Assembly (NCBI RefSeq): GCF_023078495.1
Contig: NZ_CP095742.1
Span: 1,612,001 to 1,676,000, forward strand
Direction: 5' to 3'
Length of the DNA: 64,000 bases
From: Luteibacter aegosomatissinici
GTDB lineage: Bacteria > Pseudomonadota > Gammaproteobacteria > Xanthomonadales > Rhodanobacteraceae
Part shown: piece by piece, positions 25,057 to 33,664 of the stretch
How the letters are laid out: each line of letters starts with the position of its first letter
Position numbering within the stretch: position 1 is the first letter of the stretch
Position numbers and translations under genes: made by a program
The notes under the pieces: generated by a model
What the model saw: the letters and a program-made list of their open reading frames with translations, nothing else
Databases searched by the model: none
What the model was told of the DNA's origin: nothing

Positions 25057-25602
25057 TTATCGAACCCGCCGCAGTTCCTCGCGGCGGTTTTTTTTTCGTA
25101 CAGTCTCCGCAGACACACGTCTGCTTTTGACCAACCACGCCAGCTTATGCGGATTGTAGACCGCGTACCGCAGCGTGAGCGCCAGCGCGTTGTGGGCCAG
25201 CGGTCACATCCCCCGCCCGCACTTTCCAGACTTACTGATACGGCACGAAGGCTGTCCCGTCCGAGCAGGTGTGCGGGATGTTGGTCGCGCGGGTTGCCAT
25301 ATTTGAGCGTGCTAACGTGCTGGGCACTTCTCGGCAGAGATTCTCCTATCTAGATTCATTTTTTTATAAATGACTTACTGAAGACGGATCAGAGCCGCTT
25401 GCGCCCCAAGCATGTTCAGTCGATAGAAGAAAGATCGTCTGGGATATCGAGAAGTCGCTTGTTAAGAAAATCAATAATAGTGTTTTATCCGACGGGCTAA
25501 TTTTTTCCGTCTTCACTTGGCGTAGCCTCTCGTTCAAGGCTCATCGATCATCCGAAGCGCCCAATTTTTTTGCTTTTACTGAATCCACACTGGAGCGTCG
25601 CC
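25057..25602 (-). other. gene-free stretch with a possible gene remnant
   Basis: The 640-base gap 24963-25602 holds the terminator and no intact gene. On the minus strand a frame ending at a TAA near 25057 reads A-L-A-L-T-L-R-Y-A-V-Y-N-P-H-K-L-A-W-L-V, which looks protein-like, but it is closed upstream by a TGA near 25207 with no start. It may be the C-terminal end of a decayed gene of unknown identity. From about 25350 base composition turns markedly AT-rich, continuing into the next genes. Confidence 0.35.
25066..25096 (+). terminator. intrinsic terminator after aldehyde dehydrogenase
   Basis: CCGCCGC (25066-25072) pairs with GCGGCGG (25081-25087) around an 8-base loop, followed by nine consecutive Ts. 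This is a textbook rho-independent terminator. Confidence 0.9.
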
Positions 25603-26580
25603 ATGCATATCAATCGCATCTGTAAAATTCTCGGAATCGAAAAGCCGGTTATTCAGGCTCCTCTCTCATGGTTGACTGACGCGCGTCTAGTCGCGGCTGT
25701 TGGCAATGCTGGTGGCCTGGGAGTCCTCGGCCCCAATGCAGGCTTAACTGCCGAGACCGCAGTATCGACACCGGACGAGACCGCCGAAAAGATGCGCGAC
25801 GAAATCAGAAAAACAAAATCGCTCACAGATAAGCCGTTTGGCGTTAACTTGATCCCGACGCCGGGGAACGACATTTGGACTCCGCATATCCTGAAAGTGA
25901 TGAAGGAAGAGGGTGTCAAAGCGACCCTATATACCGGCTACGGTGAAGGAGCGGTAATTCCAAAATTGTTTGACGAATTAAAGGAGGCCGGGATCAAAAT
26001 CATCTACCGCGACCTTAACCCTACGCCGGAAAACACTCGACTCGCCGAGAATGCTGGTGCTGATATTATTGTCGCTACTGGTTTTGACGAAGGAGGTACT
26101 CTGCCTGGCACGGCCCTTGGCACCTTCTCTATTGTTCCACTGATCGTCGATGCGGCAAGAGATGTACCCGTCTTGGCCGCCGGTGGGATCTCCGACAAGC
26201 GCACGGCTCGGGCAGCGCACGCCTTGGGTGCCAGTGGAGTTTCCGTGGGTTCCGCGTTTATTGGCACCGTGGAAAGCCGCGTTCCTCAATCTGTAAAGGA
26301 CAAGATTGTCTCTTCCAACGGGCTTGATTTGCTTCTCTTCCGCACAATGCCTGATTACTACCGATCCCTGCCCGGAAAACTGGCGCATAAATTAGTAGAG
26401 TTGGATAAAGCGGGCGCCAGCAACGAAGAGCTTGGCAAGCTGATGGGCGGGCTGCGTGGTTTGCGAATTGGTATGCTGGAAGGCAATACTGACGACGGCT
26501 ATATTTCGCTCGGAACAGGTATTGGAAACATTCGTCGCATCAAGACTGTTGCCGAAGTGGTGGATGAGCTGGCCGTATAA
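25603..26580 (+). CDS. nitronate-monooxygenase-like FMN oxidoreductase lacking the usual His motif
   Basis: A 325-aa TIM-barrel flavoprotein of the YrpB/NMO clan. The start at ATG 25603 follows GGAG. I-Q-A-P-L-S-W-L and A-A-V-G-N-A-G-G-L-G-V-L-G near the N-terminus, and A-A-G-G-I-S-D and G-V-S-V-G-S-A-F for FMN phosphate, are conserved. Where true nitronate monooxygenases have an A-G-G-H-x-G catalytic histidine, this protein reads G-F-D-E-G-G-T-L-P-G (about 157-168). It is therefore more likely an NAD(P)H:quinone or enone reductase than a nitronate oxidase. Lower GC than neighbours suggests a separate origin. Confidence 0.85.
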   Translation: MHINRICKILGIEKPVIQAPLSWLTDARLVAAVGNAGGLGVLGPNAGLTAETAVSTPDETAEKMRDEIRKTKSLTDKPFGVNLIPTPGNDIWTPHILKVMKEEGVKATLYTGYGEGAVIPKLFDELKEAGIKIIYRDLNPTPENTRLAENAGADIIVATGFDEGGTLPGTALGTFSIVPLIVDAARDVPVLAAGGISDKRTARAAHALGASGVSVGSAFIGTVESRVPQSVKDKIVSSNGLDLLLFRTMPDYYRSLPGKLAHKLVELDKAGASNEELGKLMGGLRGLRIGMLEGNTDDGYISLGTGIGNIRRIKTVAEVVDELAV

Positions 26581-26743
26581 CTCATTCGCCTCTTAGGGTG
26601 AATTATCCGATCTGACGTTCCTCATTACTGGAATTGCGAAATTAGCTTTCGCTACCAATTTTCACCCCGTCTTCTAACGCACTCGCTAGGAGGCGGGGCA
26701 AAGGGGCTTGGGAAGTTAAGACAAGTCTAAGGGTATCGAGCGG

Positions 26744-27664
26744 CTAAGTTTGACTTTCTATCCAAGTATCGTCGATGCTCGCAAATCTCTCCGCTAACCA
26801 GTTGAAGAAAATTTGAATGTGAGGTGCTAAATGGCTGCGTGTCGGATAGATAAGCGATATAGGGCGGGGCGCCGGTTTAATATCCTCAAGAATCGCAACT
26901 AGTGCACCGCTGGCAAGATGTTTATCGACGGCTATGCCGGGGGCTTGGATAATGCCGAATCCCGCTAAACCACACCGAATATACGCTTTCGACTCGTTGG
27001 CGCTTATGCTTCCGCGGCCGGTATAGGTACGATCTTCTCCGTTAATACTGAAGTTCCATGGCAATGGGCGGTTGCTCATGCCAGATACGAAACTTACGCT
27101 TCGATGGCTCGGAAGATCCTCGATTGAGCTAGGGTTTCCGAACTCCGCAAGATAGCTTGGCGACGCGCAAGTCACCATTACCGCGTTGCCGATCCTCCGC
27201 GCCACCATGCTGGAGTCTCGTAGTTCGCCGATTCTCAATGCACAGTCCACCCCTTCAGAAATCAAATCGACCGCACGGTCAGTGACCCCCAGAATGAGCT
27301 CAATACCAGGGTGAATTTTGTGAAATTGCATTAATAAATCTATGAACTTCTGCTGTGCGAGTGCGGCAGATATATTTAAGCGTACCCTGCCTGTGGGCGG
27401 GGCGCCGGAAGTACCGAACATCGTCGAAATCTCTGATACGCTCCGAAGAATCTCTTCGGCTCGTTGGTAAAAGCTCTCGCCTTCTTGGGTGAGGCTGACC
27501 TTTCTTGTCGTTCTCTGGAAAAGTCGGACGCCGAGCTTATTTTCAAGCTCTTGAATCGCCACCGTCACTTGAGGGCGACCAATTTCCATCGCATCGGAGA
27601 CCTTTGTGAAACTTCCGAGCTCTGCCAATTTCGAGAACACACGCATTAATTGAATAAATTCCAT
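26744..27664 (-). CDS. LysR-family transcriptional regulator
   Basis: A 306-aa LTTR of the CrgA-like group. The HTH (M-E-F-I-Q-L-M-R-V-F-S-K-L-A-E-L-G-S-F-T) is followed by Q-R-T-T-R-K-V-S-L-T and G-R-V-R-L-N at the linker. It is convergent with the NMO-like gene and shares that gene's lower GC. The likely target is not evident, since its upstream neighbour (27779-28660) is another LysR gene in the same direction, 114 bp away. Confidence 0.92.
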   Translation of the reverse strand: MEFIQLMRVFSKLAELGSFTKVSDAMEIGRPQVTVAIQELENKLGVRLFQRTTRKVSLTQEGESFYQRAEEILRSVSEISTMFGTSGAPPTGRVRLNISAALAQQKFIDLLMQFHKIHPGIELILGVTDRAVDLISEGVDCALRIGELRDSSMVARRIGNAVMVTCASPSYLAEFGNPSSIEDLPSHRSVSFVSGMSNRPLPWNFSINGEDRTYTGRGSISANESKAYIRCGLAGFGIIQAPGIAVDKHLASGALVAILEDIKPAPRPISLIYPTRSHLAPHIQIFFNWLAERFASIDDTWIESQT

Positions 27665-27778
27665 CCGTCTCTCGCTTTTTTTCTAGAGCAAAACAAGGTG
27701 ATCTGCGGCACCCGATTCCATTAGATTGCTTGAACTGGTCCATCTCGCGGTATCGACTCCTGCATTCCGGTTTTTTCC

Positions 27779-28660
27779 TCACGCCTTCATGATCTCAACC
27801 AACGCTCTAAGCCCCGCTGATTGATGTTTGCGGCTGGGGAAATAGAGAAACACGCTTTCGTCGATGGTGCACCAGTCTTCGAGGCAGCGGCGCAGTCGGC
27901 CATCGTGCAGATACGGTGCGGCGCGATCCTCCCATATGTATGCGAGGCCCAGCCCCCTTGCCGCCGCATCCGCCATCAACTCCTGGCTATCGACCGTCAG
28001 GGGACCAGCGACCTCGACCTTCACTATCTCGCCCTCCTTGGCGAACTCCCAATTAAAGGTAGTCCCGCTCGGAAAAGCATATCGAATGCAATCGTGGTCA
28101 TGCAGATCGTGAGGTGCCATGGGAGGTGGCTTCCTCTCGAAGTAGCTTGGTGAACCGACTACGGTAAATCGAAACTTTGGCTTGATTCGCACCGCGATCA
28201 TGTCCTGCGACAGGCGCTCACCGAAGCGAATACCTGCATCAAAACCTTCCTGCACGATATCGACTAATGCGTCGGTGGCAACGATTTCCAACTTCAGCCC
28301 AGAGTTGGCGGCCAAGAGTTCCATTGCGTCACCCAACACATAGGGCGCGATCGAGTTTGGAACATTTAACCTGATAGTGCCGAACGGTGTGGCACGGAAC
28401 GAGTTCAACCCATCCAAGGCGCTCCGCATGTCAGCTAGTGCTGGCTGCAACCGGGCATGCAGCGCTTCGCCTGCTTCCGTCAGAGACACGCTGCGCGTGG
28501 TGCGATGAAAAAGACGCACACCCACGCGGCCCTCAAGGCTGCGTATCGAATGACTTACCGCCGAAGCGGACGTCCCTCGTTCCGTAGCTGCTTGGCGGAA
28601 GCTCAGGTGCCTTGCGACTGACGCAAATACGGCCAACTCGGCGAGTTCTGCGTTCTCCAT
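27779..28660 (-). CDS. LysR-family regulator, divergent from the SDR-ABM-OYE operon
   Basis: A 293-aa LTTR with N-terminal HTH (L-A-V-F-A-S-V-A-R-H-L-S-F-R-Q-A-A) and F-H-R-T-T-R-S-V-S-L-T-E-A-G at the wing. The effector domain includes F-G-T-I-R-L-N-V-P and A-A-R-G-L-G-L-A-Y. It is transcribed away from the SDR gene starting at 28803, with a 142-bp shared promoter gap containing an ATTG-N15-CAAT dyad at 28691-28713. The standard LysR arrangement makes it the probable regulator of the rightward operon. Confidence 0.92.
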   Translation of the reverse strand: MENAELAELAVFASVARHLSFRQAATERGTSASAVSHSIRSLEGRVGVRLFHRTTRSVSLTEAGEALHARLQPALADMRSALDGLNSFRATPFGTIRLNVPNSIAPYVLGDAMELLAANSGLKLEIVATDALVDIVQEGFDAGIRFGERLSQDMIAVRIKPKFRFTVVGSPSYFERKPPPMAPHDLHDHDCIRYAFPSGTTFNWEFAKEGEIVKVEVAGPLTVDSQELMADAAARGLGLAYIWEDRAAPYLHDGRLRRCLEDWCTIDESVFLYFPSRKHQSAGLRALVEIMKA

Positions 28661-28802
28661 TGGTGAGCCTCATTCATCATCGTAACAAATATTGGCTACT
28701 TTATCATATCAATCAAACGCTCCAGAATACCGTCAAAGAAATGAGCAGGAACCCCAATATCTCGCTTCTTTACGGTCTAACCATTTGAATCTGGAGAAAA
28801 AA

Positions 28803-29576
28803 ATGAGCATTAAAGTCTCGCCCCGGACGCTTTCCGGGAAGGTCGCGTTGATCACCGGCGCAAGCTCCGGTATCGGCCGAGCTACTGCCATCGAGCTCGC
28901 TCGCCGTGGCGCCAAAGTGGTCGTCAGTGCGCGACGTCGTCCTGAAATCGAAGCGCTCGCGGCCGAGATCCGGAACGAAGGCGGTGAAGCGACGGCCGCT
29001 GTTGCCGACATCAACATCGAGCAGGACGTGATCGATCTAGTCACCACGACGATCTCGACCTATGGCCGGATCGACGTCGCTTTCAACAATGCTGGTACCG
29101 AAGGCGAGTTCACGCCGTTCGTGGAGCAGTCGAACGAGGTCTACGACACGATCTTCAATGCCAACGTCCGTGGCGTCTTCTGGTCGATGAAGCACGAGGC
29201 GAAGGCCATGCTGGCGCAAGGCGGCGGCACCATCATCAACAACGCGTCGATGGGCGGCGTGATTGGCTTTGCCAACGCTGGTCTCTACATCGCCAGCAAG
29301 CATGCAGTACTGGGGCTGACCAAGACCGCATCGATCGAATTGTTCAAGCAAGGCGTGCGCGTCAACGCCGTTAATCCCGGAATCATCGACACGCCGTTCC
29401 AGGACCGCATCTGGCCGAGCACTGAAGCGAAGGACGCTTTCGCGGCCTCGACCGTTCCCGGTCGGGCAGGCTTGCCGGAAGAGGTAGCGACCGTGGTGGC
29501 GTTCCTTGCTTCCGATGATGCGTCGTTCGTGTCGGGCCACGGCCTGCTGGTCGACGCCGGCTATTCGATTGCCTGA
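28803..29576 (+). CDS. SDR-family oxidoreductase
   Basis: A 257-aa classical SDR. The start at ATG 28803 follows GGAG and opens M-S-I-K-V-S-P-R-T-L-S-G-K-V-A-L-I-T-G-A; an in-frame TTG-type extension to 28692 is unlikely. T-G-A-S-S-G-I-G, a basic S-A-R-R-R (NADP type), N-N-A-G-T-E-G, N-N-A-S-M and Y-I-A-S-K are present, with C-terminal V-D-A-G-Y-S-I-A. It is first in the run SDR, secreted ABM, ABM, OYE and perhaps AKR. Codon use is GC-rich, unlike the two LysR genes to its left. Confidence 0.93.
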   Translation: MSIKVSPRTLSGKVALITGASSGIGRATAIELARRGAKVVVSARRRPEIEALAAEIRNEGGEATAAVADINIEQDVIDLVTTTISTYGRIDVAFNNAGTEGEFTPFVEQSNEVYDTIFNANVRGVFWSMKHEAKAMLAQGGGTIINNASMGGVIGFANAGLYIASKHAVLGLTKTASIELFKQGVRVNAVNPGIIDTPFQDRIWPSTEAKDAFAASTVPGRAGLPEEVATVVAFLASDDASFVSGHGLLVDAGYSIA

Positions 29577-29677
29577 TCGAAGACGACCTGCCAGACATCC
29601 GGCGTGTCCATCCCGATTACAACGTCATCCCGTGCCGGGATAAGCCGCGGAATACTCAAACCTTTTAGGAGAATCTG

Positions 29678-30142
29678 ATGAATCACTTCAAGAAGTACAT
29701 CCTTGGCGCTTTCGTCGCCGCAACGGCAATCATTTCGTCGCAAAGCGCGTTGGCCCTTGATATCAAGGCAGGGCCTACCGGCGAAGTTGCTCTCGTCGTC
29801 AACTTCGACGTGAAGCCGGGCGCCGAAGCTGAGTTCGAGAAGGTTTTCCAGCGTTCAGTCACTTGCTCCCGCCTGGAACCTGGCAACGTGACTTTCAATG
29901 TCCACAAGGTCCTCGGCGCCGAGCGTAGCTATGTTCTCTACGAGATCTGGCGCAACAAGGAGGCTTTGGACAGCCACTTCGAGCGTCCCTATACCAAGGC
30001 ACTCTTTGCGATGTTCGAGCGGAACCTGGCGCGTCCGCTCACGGAAGGAGCGGGCGGCCTGCACTTCGTCGCCGACCTCGCCCCGGCGCCGCGCCCAGCG
30101 CCTGCGACGACGGACCCCACCTCTGTCGCCGAATGCCGTTGA
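29678..30142 (+). CDS. exported ABM-domain protein (putative quinol monooxygenase)
   Basis: A 154-aa protein with a Sec signal peptide (about 1-27, M-N-H-F-K-K-Y-I-L-G-A-F-V-A-A, cleavage near A-L-A-L). One antibiotic-biosynthesis-monooxygenase ferredoxin-like domain follows: V-N-F-D-V-K-P-G-A-E-A-E-F, then Y-V-L-Y-E-I-W-R-N-K-E-A-L-D and H-F-E-R-P-Y. YgiN-type members oxidise quinols without a cofactor. A proline-rich tail ends the protein. Export is unusual for this family. Its cytoplasmic counterpart is the next gene, 121 bp on. Confidence 0.88.
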   Translation: MNHFKKYILGAFVAATAIISSQSALALDIKAGPTGEVALVVNFDVKPGAEAEFEKVFQRSVTCSRLEPGNVTFNVHKVLGAERSYVLYEIWRNKEALDSHFERPYTKALFAMFERNLARPLTEGAGGLHFVADLAPAPRPAPATTDPTSVAECR

Positions 30143-30263
30143 GCTCAGGAGACGAGCGCACCCGGGAAGCTGGATACACCCACGCGCGCTGCCCTGACTA
30201 AAGGCTGCAGGATGCCGCTACTTGGAGGCACGCAGCGTAATTCTACTGATTCGGAAGAAGATC

Positions 30264-30611
30264 ATGACCGCACAATCCACGCGCGCCACACCGGTGCCGA
30301 CATACGGCGTACAACTCACGCTCATCGCATTCATTCGAGCCAAGCCCGGTCTCGGTGACGAACTGGGACGCCGTCTCGGCACCCTGGTCGAACCCTCGCG
30401 CGCCGAGGCTGGCAACATCAATTACGACCTGCATCGCTCGAATGACGATCCGGATGTCTGGGTGCTCTACGAAAACTGGAAGGCAGAAGCTGATCTGACG
30501 TTGCATTTCGAGCAGCCCTACATGAAGGCATTCGTCGCGGCACTTCCCGAAGTGCTGGAAGGTGAAATGGATCTGCGCCGTTGCGCAATGGTCACCAATA
30601 TCGCCGGATAA
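30264..30611 (+). CDS. cytoplasmic ABM-domain protein (putative quinol monooxygenase)
   Basis: A 115-aa single-domain protein, with the start at ATG 30264 after GGAAGAAG. The fold signature is L-I-A-F-I-R-A-K-P-G-L-G-D-E-L-G, then N-Y-D-L-H-R-S, V-L-Y-E-N-W-K-A-E-A-D-L and H-F-E-Q-P-Y-M-K-A-F. No signal peptide is present, in contrast to the preceding paralogue. Cofactor-free quinol oxygenation is the best-known activity of YgiN-like members. It is followed by the OYE gene after 39 bp, consistent with co-transcription. Confidence 0.9.
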   Translation: MTAQSTRATPVPTYGVQLTLIAFIRAKPGLGDELGRRLGTLVEPSRAEAGNINYDLHRSNDDPDVWVLYENWKAEADLTLHFEQPYMKAFVAALPEVLEGEMDLRRCAMVTNIAG

Positions 30612-30650
30612 CCGACGCAACTTAAAACCTAATTAAAAAGGATCGGAAAA

Positions 30651-31784
30651 GTGAAGCTCTTCGAACCTGTTGCGCTGCGCGACGTGACACTGCGCAACCG
30701 TTTGGTCGTTTCTCCGATGTGCCAATACTCGGCGCAGGGGGGCTATGTTAACGATCATCACCTCATCAATCTCGGGCGATTCGCTATGGGCGGCTTTGGC
30801 CTGATCATGGTCGAAGCGACGGCGGTCGTTCCCGAGGGCCGTATCACCCATGGCGATCTCGGCCTCTGGTCGGACGATCACATCCCCGGCCTGCGGCGCA
30901 TTGCGGAGGCGCTCAAGATGTACGGCGCCGTGGCAGGCATCCAGATCGCGCATGCCGGACCGAAGGCGGCCAGCCAGCGGCCTTGGCAAGGCAACGGCGC
31001 CCTCGATGACAGCGACTTCCAGCGCGGCGAGCAACCGTGGCCTGTGGTCTCTGCCTCCAACAAGCCGTATGCCGATGGCTGGTTAAAGCCTACGGCTTTG
31101 ACAAACGCGACAATGGCCGAGGTTAAACAGGCTTTCGTCGATGCGGCGCGACGTGCCGACGCAGCTGGCTTCGATGTGATCGAGGTGCATTGCGCGCACG
31201 GCTACCTGCTCAACAGCTTTCTGTCGCCTGTGACCAACGACCGAAAGGATGAGTACGGCGGCGATCTCGAAGGCAGAATGCGTTTTCCCTTGGAGGTCGT
31301 ACAGGCAGTGCGGGCGATCTGGCCGGAGGATAAGCCGCTCTTCGTGCGGGTCTCTGCCGTCGATGGCCTACGTGAGGGCATGTCTATCGAGGATACGATA
31401 GTCTTTGCCCGTCGTCTCAAAGCGCTCAGCGTAGACATCGTCGACTGCTCGTCGGGAGGTATCGCCCCGCGCTACGAGTACCCGTCGAGCTATGGCTACC
31501 AGGTTCCCTACGCTCAGAAGGTGCGCAGCGAAGTAGGCATCGGCACCGCTGCGGTCGGTCTGATCATCAATGGTCGTCAAGCGGAAGCTATCGTGGAAAG
31601 CGGCCAGGCAGATCTTGTCGCGATCGGCCGAGAGGCGCTGGCCGATCCGAACTTCGCTCTACATGCCGAAGCCGAACTTGGCACTGTTGACCCCAAAGCC
31701 CCATTCGCCTCGTGGCCCACACAGGTTGCCTGGTGGCTTCAGGGGCGGTCGGTACAGATCCAGACATTCAGTGGGCGGTCGTGA
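30651..31784 (+). CDS. Old Yellow Enzyme-family ene-reductase (YqjM-like)
   Basis: A 377-aa FMN-dependent NADPH dehydrogenase with a GTG start after AAAAGGAT. It opens K-L-F-E-P-V-A-L-R-D-V-T-L-R-N-R. The catalytic His and Tyr region is H-C-A-H-G-Y-L-L-N-S-F-L-S-P, followed by N-x-R-x-D-E-Y-G-G. The S-P-M-C-Q-Y-S strand (Cys and Tyr) is typical of the thermophilic-like/YqjM class. These enzymes reduce C=C bonds of enones, quinones and nitro compounds. The location after two quinol-monooxygenase-like genes supports a role in handling quinone or enone electrophiles. Confidence 0.93.
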   Translation: MKLFEPVALRDVTLRNRLVVSPMCQYSAQGGYVNDHHLINLGRFAMGGFGLIMVEATAVVPEGRITHGDLGLWSDDHIPGLRRIAEALKMYGAVAGIQIAHAGPKAASQRPWQGNGALDDSDFQRGEQPWPVVSASNKPYADGWLKPTALTNATMAEVKQAFVDAARRADAAGFDVIEVHCAHGYLLNSFLSPVTNDRKDEYGGDLEGRMRFPLEVVQAVRAIWPEDKPLFVRVSAVDGLREGMSIEDTIVFARRLKALSVDIVDCSSGGIAPRYEYPSSYGYQVPYAQKVRSEVGIGTAAVGLIINGRQAEAIVESGQADLVAIGREALADPNFALHAEAELGTVDPKAPFASWPTQVAWWLQGRSVQIQTFSGRS

Positions 31785-32051
31785 ACAACGGCATGCGCAC
31801 TACGGCCGATACGAGTACTACCTTGCGAAGTATCGTGGCTGCGTTGCCGTCCCCGTCGATTGCATGAAACGTTCCTAGACGGACACCGCATTCGTCCAGG
31901 AACGGATCATGTCCACTCGGCCGATCTGATGCGTGAGGTCTTTGAGCACTTTTCGCGCGCTCCTTTCGGGAACTGCGCTTGATCAACCCCTGGCGTCCAG
32001 GCGCGGCCTGACTAGTCATCTAAGGCGCCACACATCTTTAAGGATACAGAT

Positions 32052-33032
32052 ATGGAGTACGTGAAATTCGGCAGGACGGGAATGGAGGTGTCGCGCTTGG
32101 TGCTCGGCTGCATGAGCTTTGGCGATGCTTCGCGCGGCGATCACGCCTGGACACTGGACGAAGCCGCCAGCCGGGAGATCATTAAACAAGCGCTGGAGGC
32201 TGGCATAAATTTTCTGGATACGGCGAATGCCTACTCCGATGGTACGTCGGAGGAAATCATTGGCCGAGCGATCAAGGACTACGCTCGGCGCGACGAGATC
32301 GTATTGGCAACGAAGGTGTTCATGCGCATGCACGCTGGCCCGAACGGTGCCGGACTGTCACGTAAGGCGATCTTCGCGGAAATCGACAACAGCCTGCGAC
32401 GGCTGGGCACTGATTACGTGGATCTGTACCAGATCCATCGCTGGGATTTCGATACACCGATCGAAGAAACGCTGGAGGCCCTGCACGATGTGGTGAAAGC
32501 AGGTAAAGCTCGATACATTGGGGCGTCTTCCATGGCGACATGGCAATTTGCCAAGGCAGTCTACACTTCTCGCCTCAATGGATGGACGCCCTTCGTCAGC
32601 ATGCAGAATCACCTGAACCTGTTGTACCGCGAGGAGGAGCGCGAAATGCTGCCGTTCTGCCGCGATCAGGAGCTGGCGGTAATCCCATGGAGTCCCTTGG
32701 CGCGCGGTCGTCTCACTCGGGCATGGGATGAGACCACCAGTCGACTGGAGACCGACAAGATCGGACGATCACTCTATGTCGAAAGCGACGCTCAGATCGT
32801 TGAGAGAGTCGGAGCAATCGCGCAGGCGCGCGGAATTCCTCGAGCTCAGGTCGCGCTCGCCTGGCTACTCCAGAAACCGGGTGTCACGGGACCGATCATC
32901 GGCGCCACCCGCGCGCAACACCTAGTGGATGCCGTCGCCGCGCTGTCGGTGAAACTGACCGATGAAGAGATCAAGGACTTGGAGGCTCCATATACACCTC
33001 ATGAAGTCAGCGGCATTACGGTGATCAGGTAA
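32052..33032 (+). CDS. aldo/keto reductase
   Basis: A 326-aa AKR. AAGGA precedes the ATG by 9-10 bases. The catalytic set is D and Y in L-D-T-A-N-A-Y, K in L-A-T-K-V-F, and H in Y-Q-I-H-R-W-D. P-W-S-P-L-A-R-G follows strand 7, and I-I-G-A-T-R-A-Q-H-L binds the NADPH phosphate. It lies 267 bp after the OYE gene; no gene is seen in that gap, so it may have its own promoter. It is convergent with the exported protein gene downstream. Confidence 0.93.
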   Translation: MEYVKFGRTGMEVSRLVLGCMSFGDASRGDHAWTLDEAASREIIKQALEAGINFLDTANAYSDGTSEEIIGRAIKDYARRDEIVLATKVFMRMHAGPNGAGLSRKAIFAEIDNSLRRLGTDYVDLYQIHRWDFDTPIEETLEALHDVVKAGKARYIGASSMATWQFAKAVYTSRLNGWTPFVSMQNHLNLLYREEEREMLPFCRDQELAVIPWSPLARGRLTRAWDETTSRLETDKIGRSLYVESDAQIVERVGAIAQARGIPRAQVALAWLLQKPGVTGPIIGATRAQHLVDAVAALSVKLTDEEIKDLEAPYTPHEVSGITVIR

Positions 33033-33112
33033 TTTGCGAGCGAGGACGAGACAGCTAGCTGAGGACATGAATTCAGCCATCTGGCTGCTGTGCGGCCTAT
33101 GGCTGCTGGGAT

Positions 33113-33643
33113 CTATAGGTGGGGTGCTACCGGCCCGAACAACATCCTGTAGTAGGCCTTGCCATCGCGCAGATGCGAGTCGAATGTGAAGTTCTTTGCC
33201 AACATAATGTCCATGTCCTCGCGGGTGATCCGCATAACGTAGCTGTGTTCAGTCGTGACTAGTCGCCAAGTGCCGCTGGCTTCGTTCGCACTGAACCACT
33301 TTCCTGGATCGGCATGGCCGGCCGGGTGCGAGTGGCCGTTCTCCTCCAACTGCCAGCGTCCGTCGAGCAATATCCAGATCGAGTCATCGGTCATCGCAGA
33401 ATCTCCTGGTCCGGATGCGATGACTGTTCCTGGGGCGGTCTCCCATTCGCGCGAATGATCGATTGTCCAGCGTAATTGCGATGTGTTGAGCGACGTGAAG
33501 AACGGGGTATGACGCAAGAGGTGCAAGTAGGTGACGGAGGGCTTCATCATGGAGGCGACCTGGGTGGTGTGGCACGGTGCCACGGACAGCGCACACCCGA
33601 CCGTGAGCAAGGAAAACAAGATCGAGAGAGAGCGGCGCATCAT
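33113..33643 (-). CDS. exported protein with cyclic-nucleotide-binding-like fold
   Basis: A 176-aa protein. Residues 1-28 (M-M-R-R-S-L-S-I-L-F-S-L-L-T-V-G) look like a Sec signal or N-terminal anchor. The rest resembles a Crp-type beta-roll: L-R-H-T-P-F-F-T-S-L near 43, then A-P-G-T-V-I-A-S-G-P-G-D-S-A and I-W-I-L-L-D-G-R-W-Q-L. The phosphate-binding cassette of true cAMP sensors is not clear. A cNMP-like roll outside the cytoplasm is odd, so its ligand is open. It lies 19 bases after the LysE gene, suggesting one transcript. Confidence 0.65.
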   Translation of the reverse strand: MMRRSLSILFSLLTVGCALSVAPCHTTQVASMMKPSVTYLHLLRHTPFFTSLNTSQLRWTIDHSREWETAPGTVIASGPGDSAMTDDSIWILLDGRWQLEENGHSHPAGHADPGKWFSANEASGTWRLVTTEHSYVMRITREDMDIMLAKNFTFDSHLRDGKAYYRMLFGPVAPHL

Positions 33644-33664
33644 GATTGAACGTCTTATGGGGCT

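Noticed and set aside
31785-32051. Short frames in the gap between the OYE and AKR genes
   Set aside because: None has a start with a ribosome site or a protein-like sequence. The gap is taken as promoter or read-through region.
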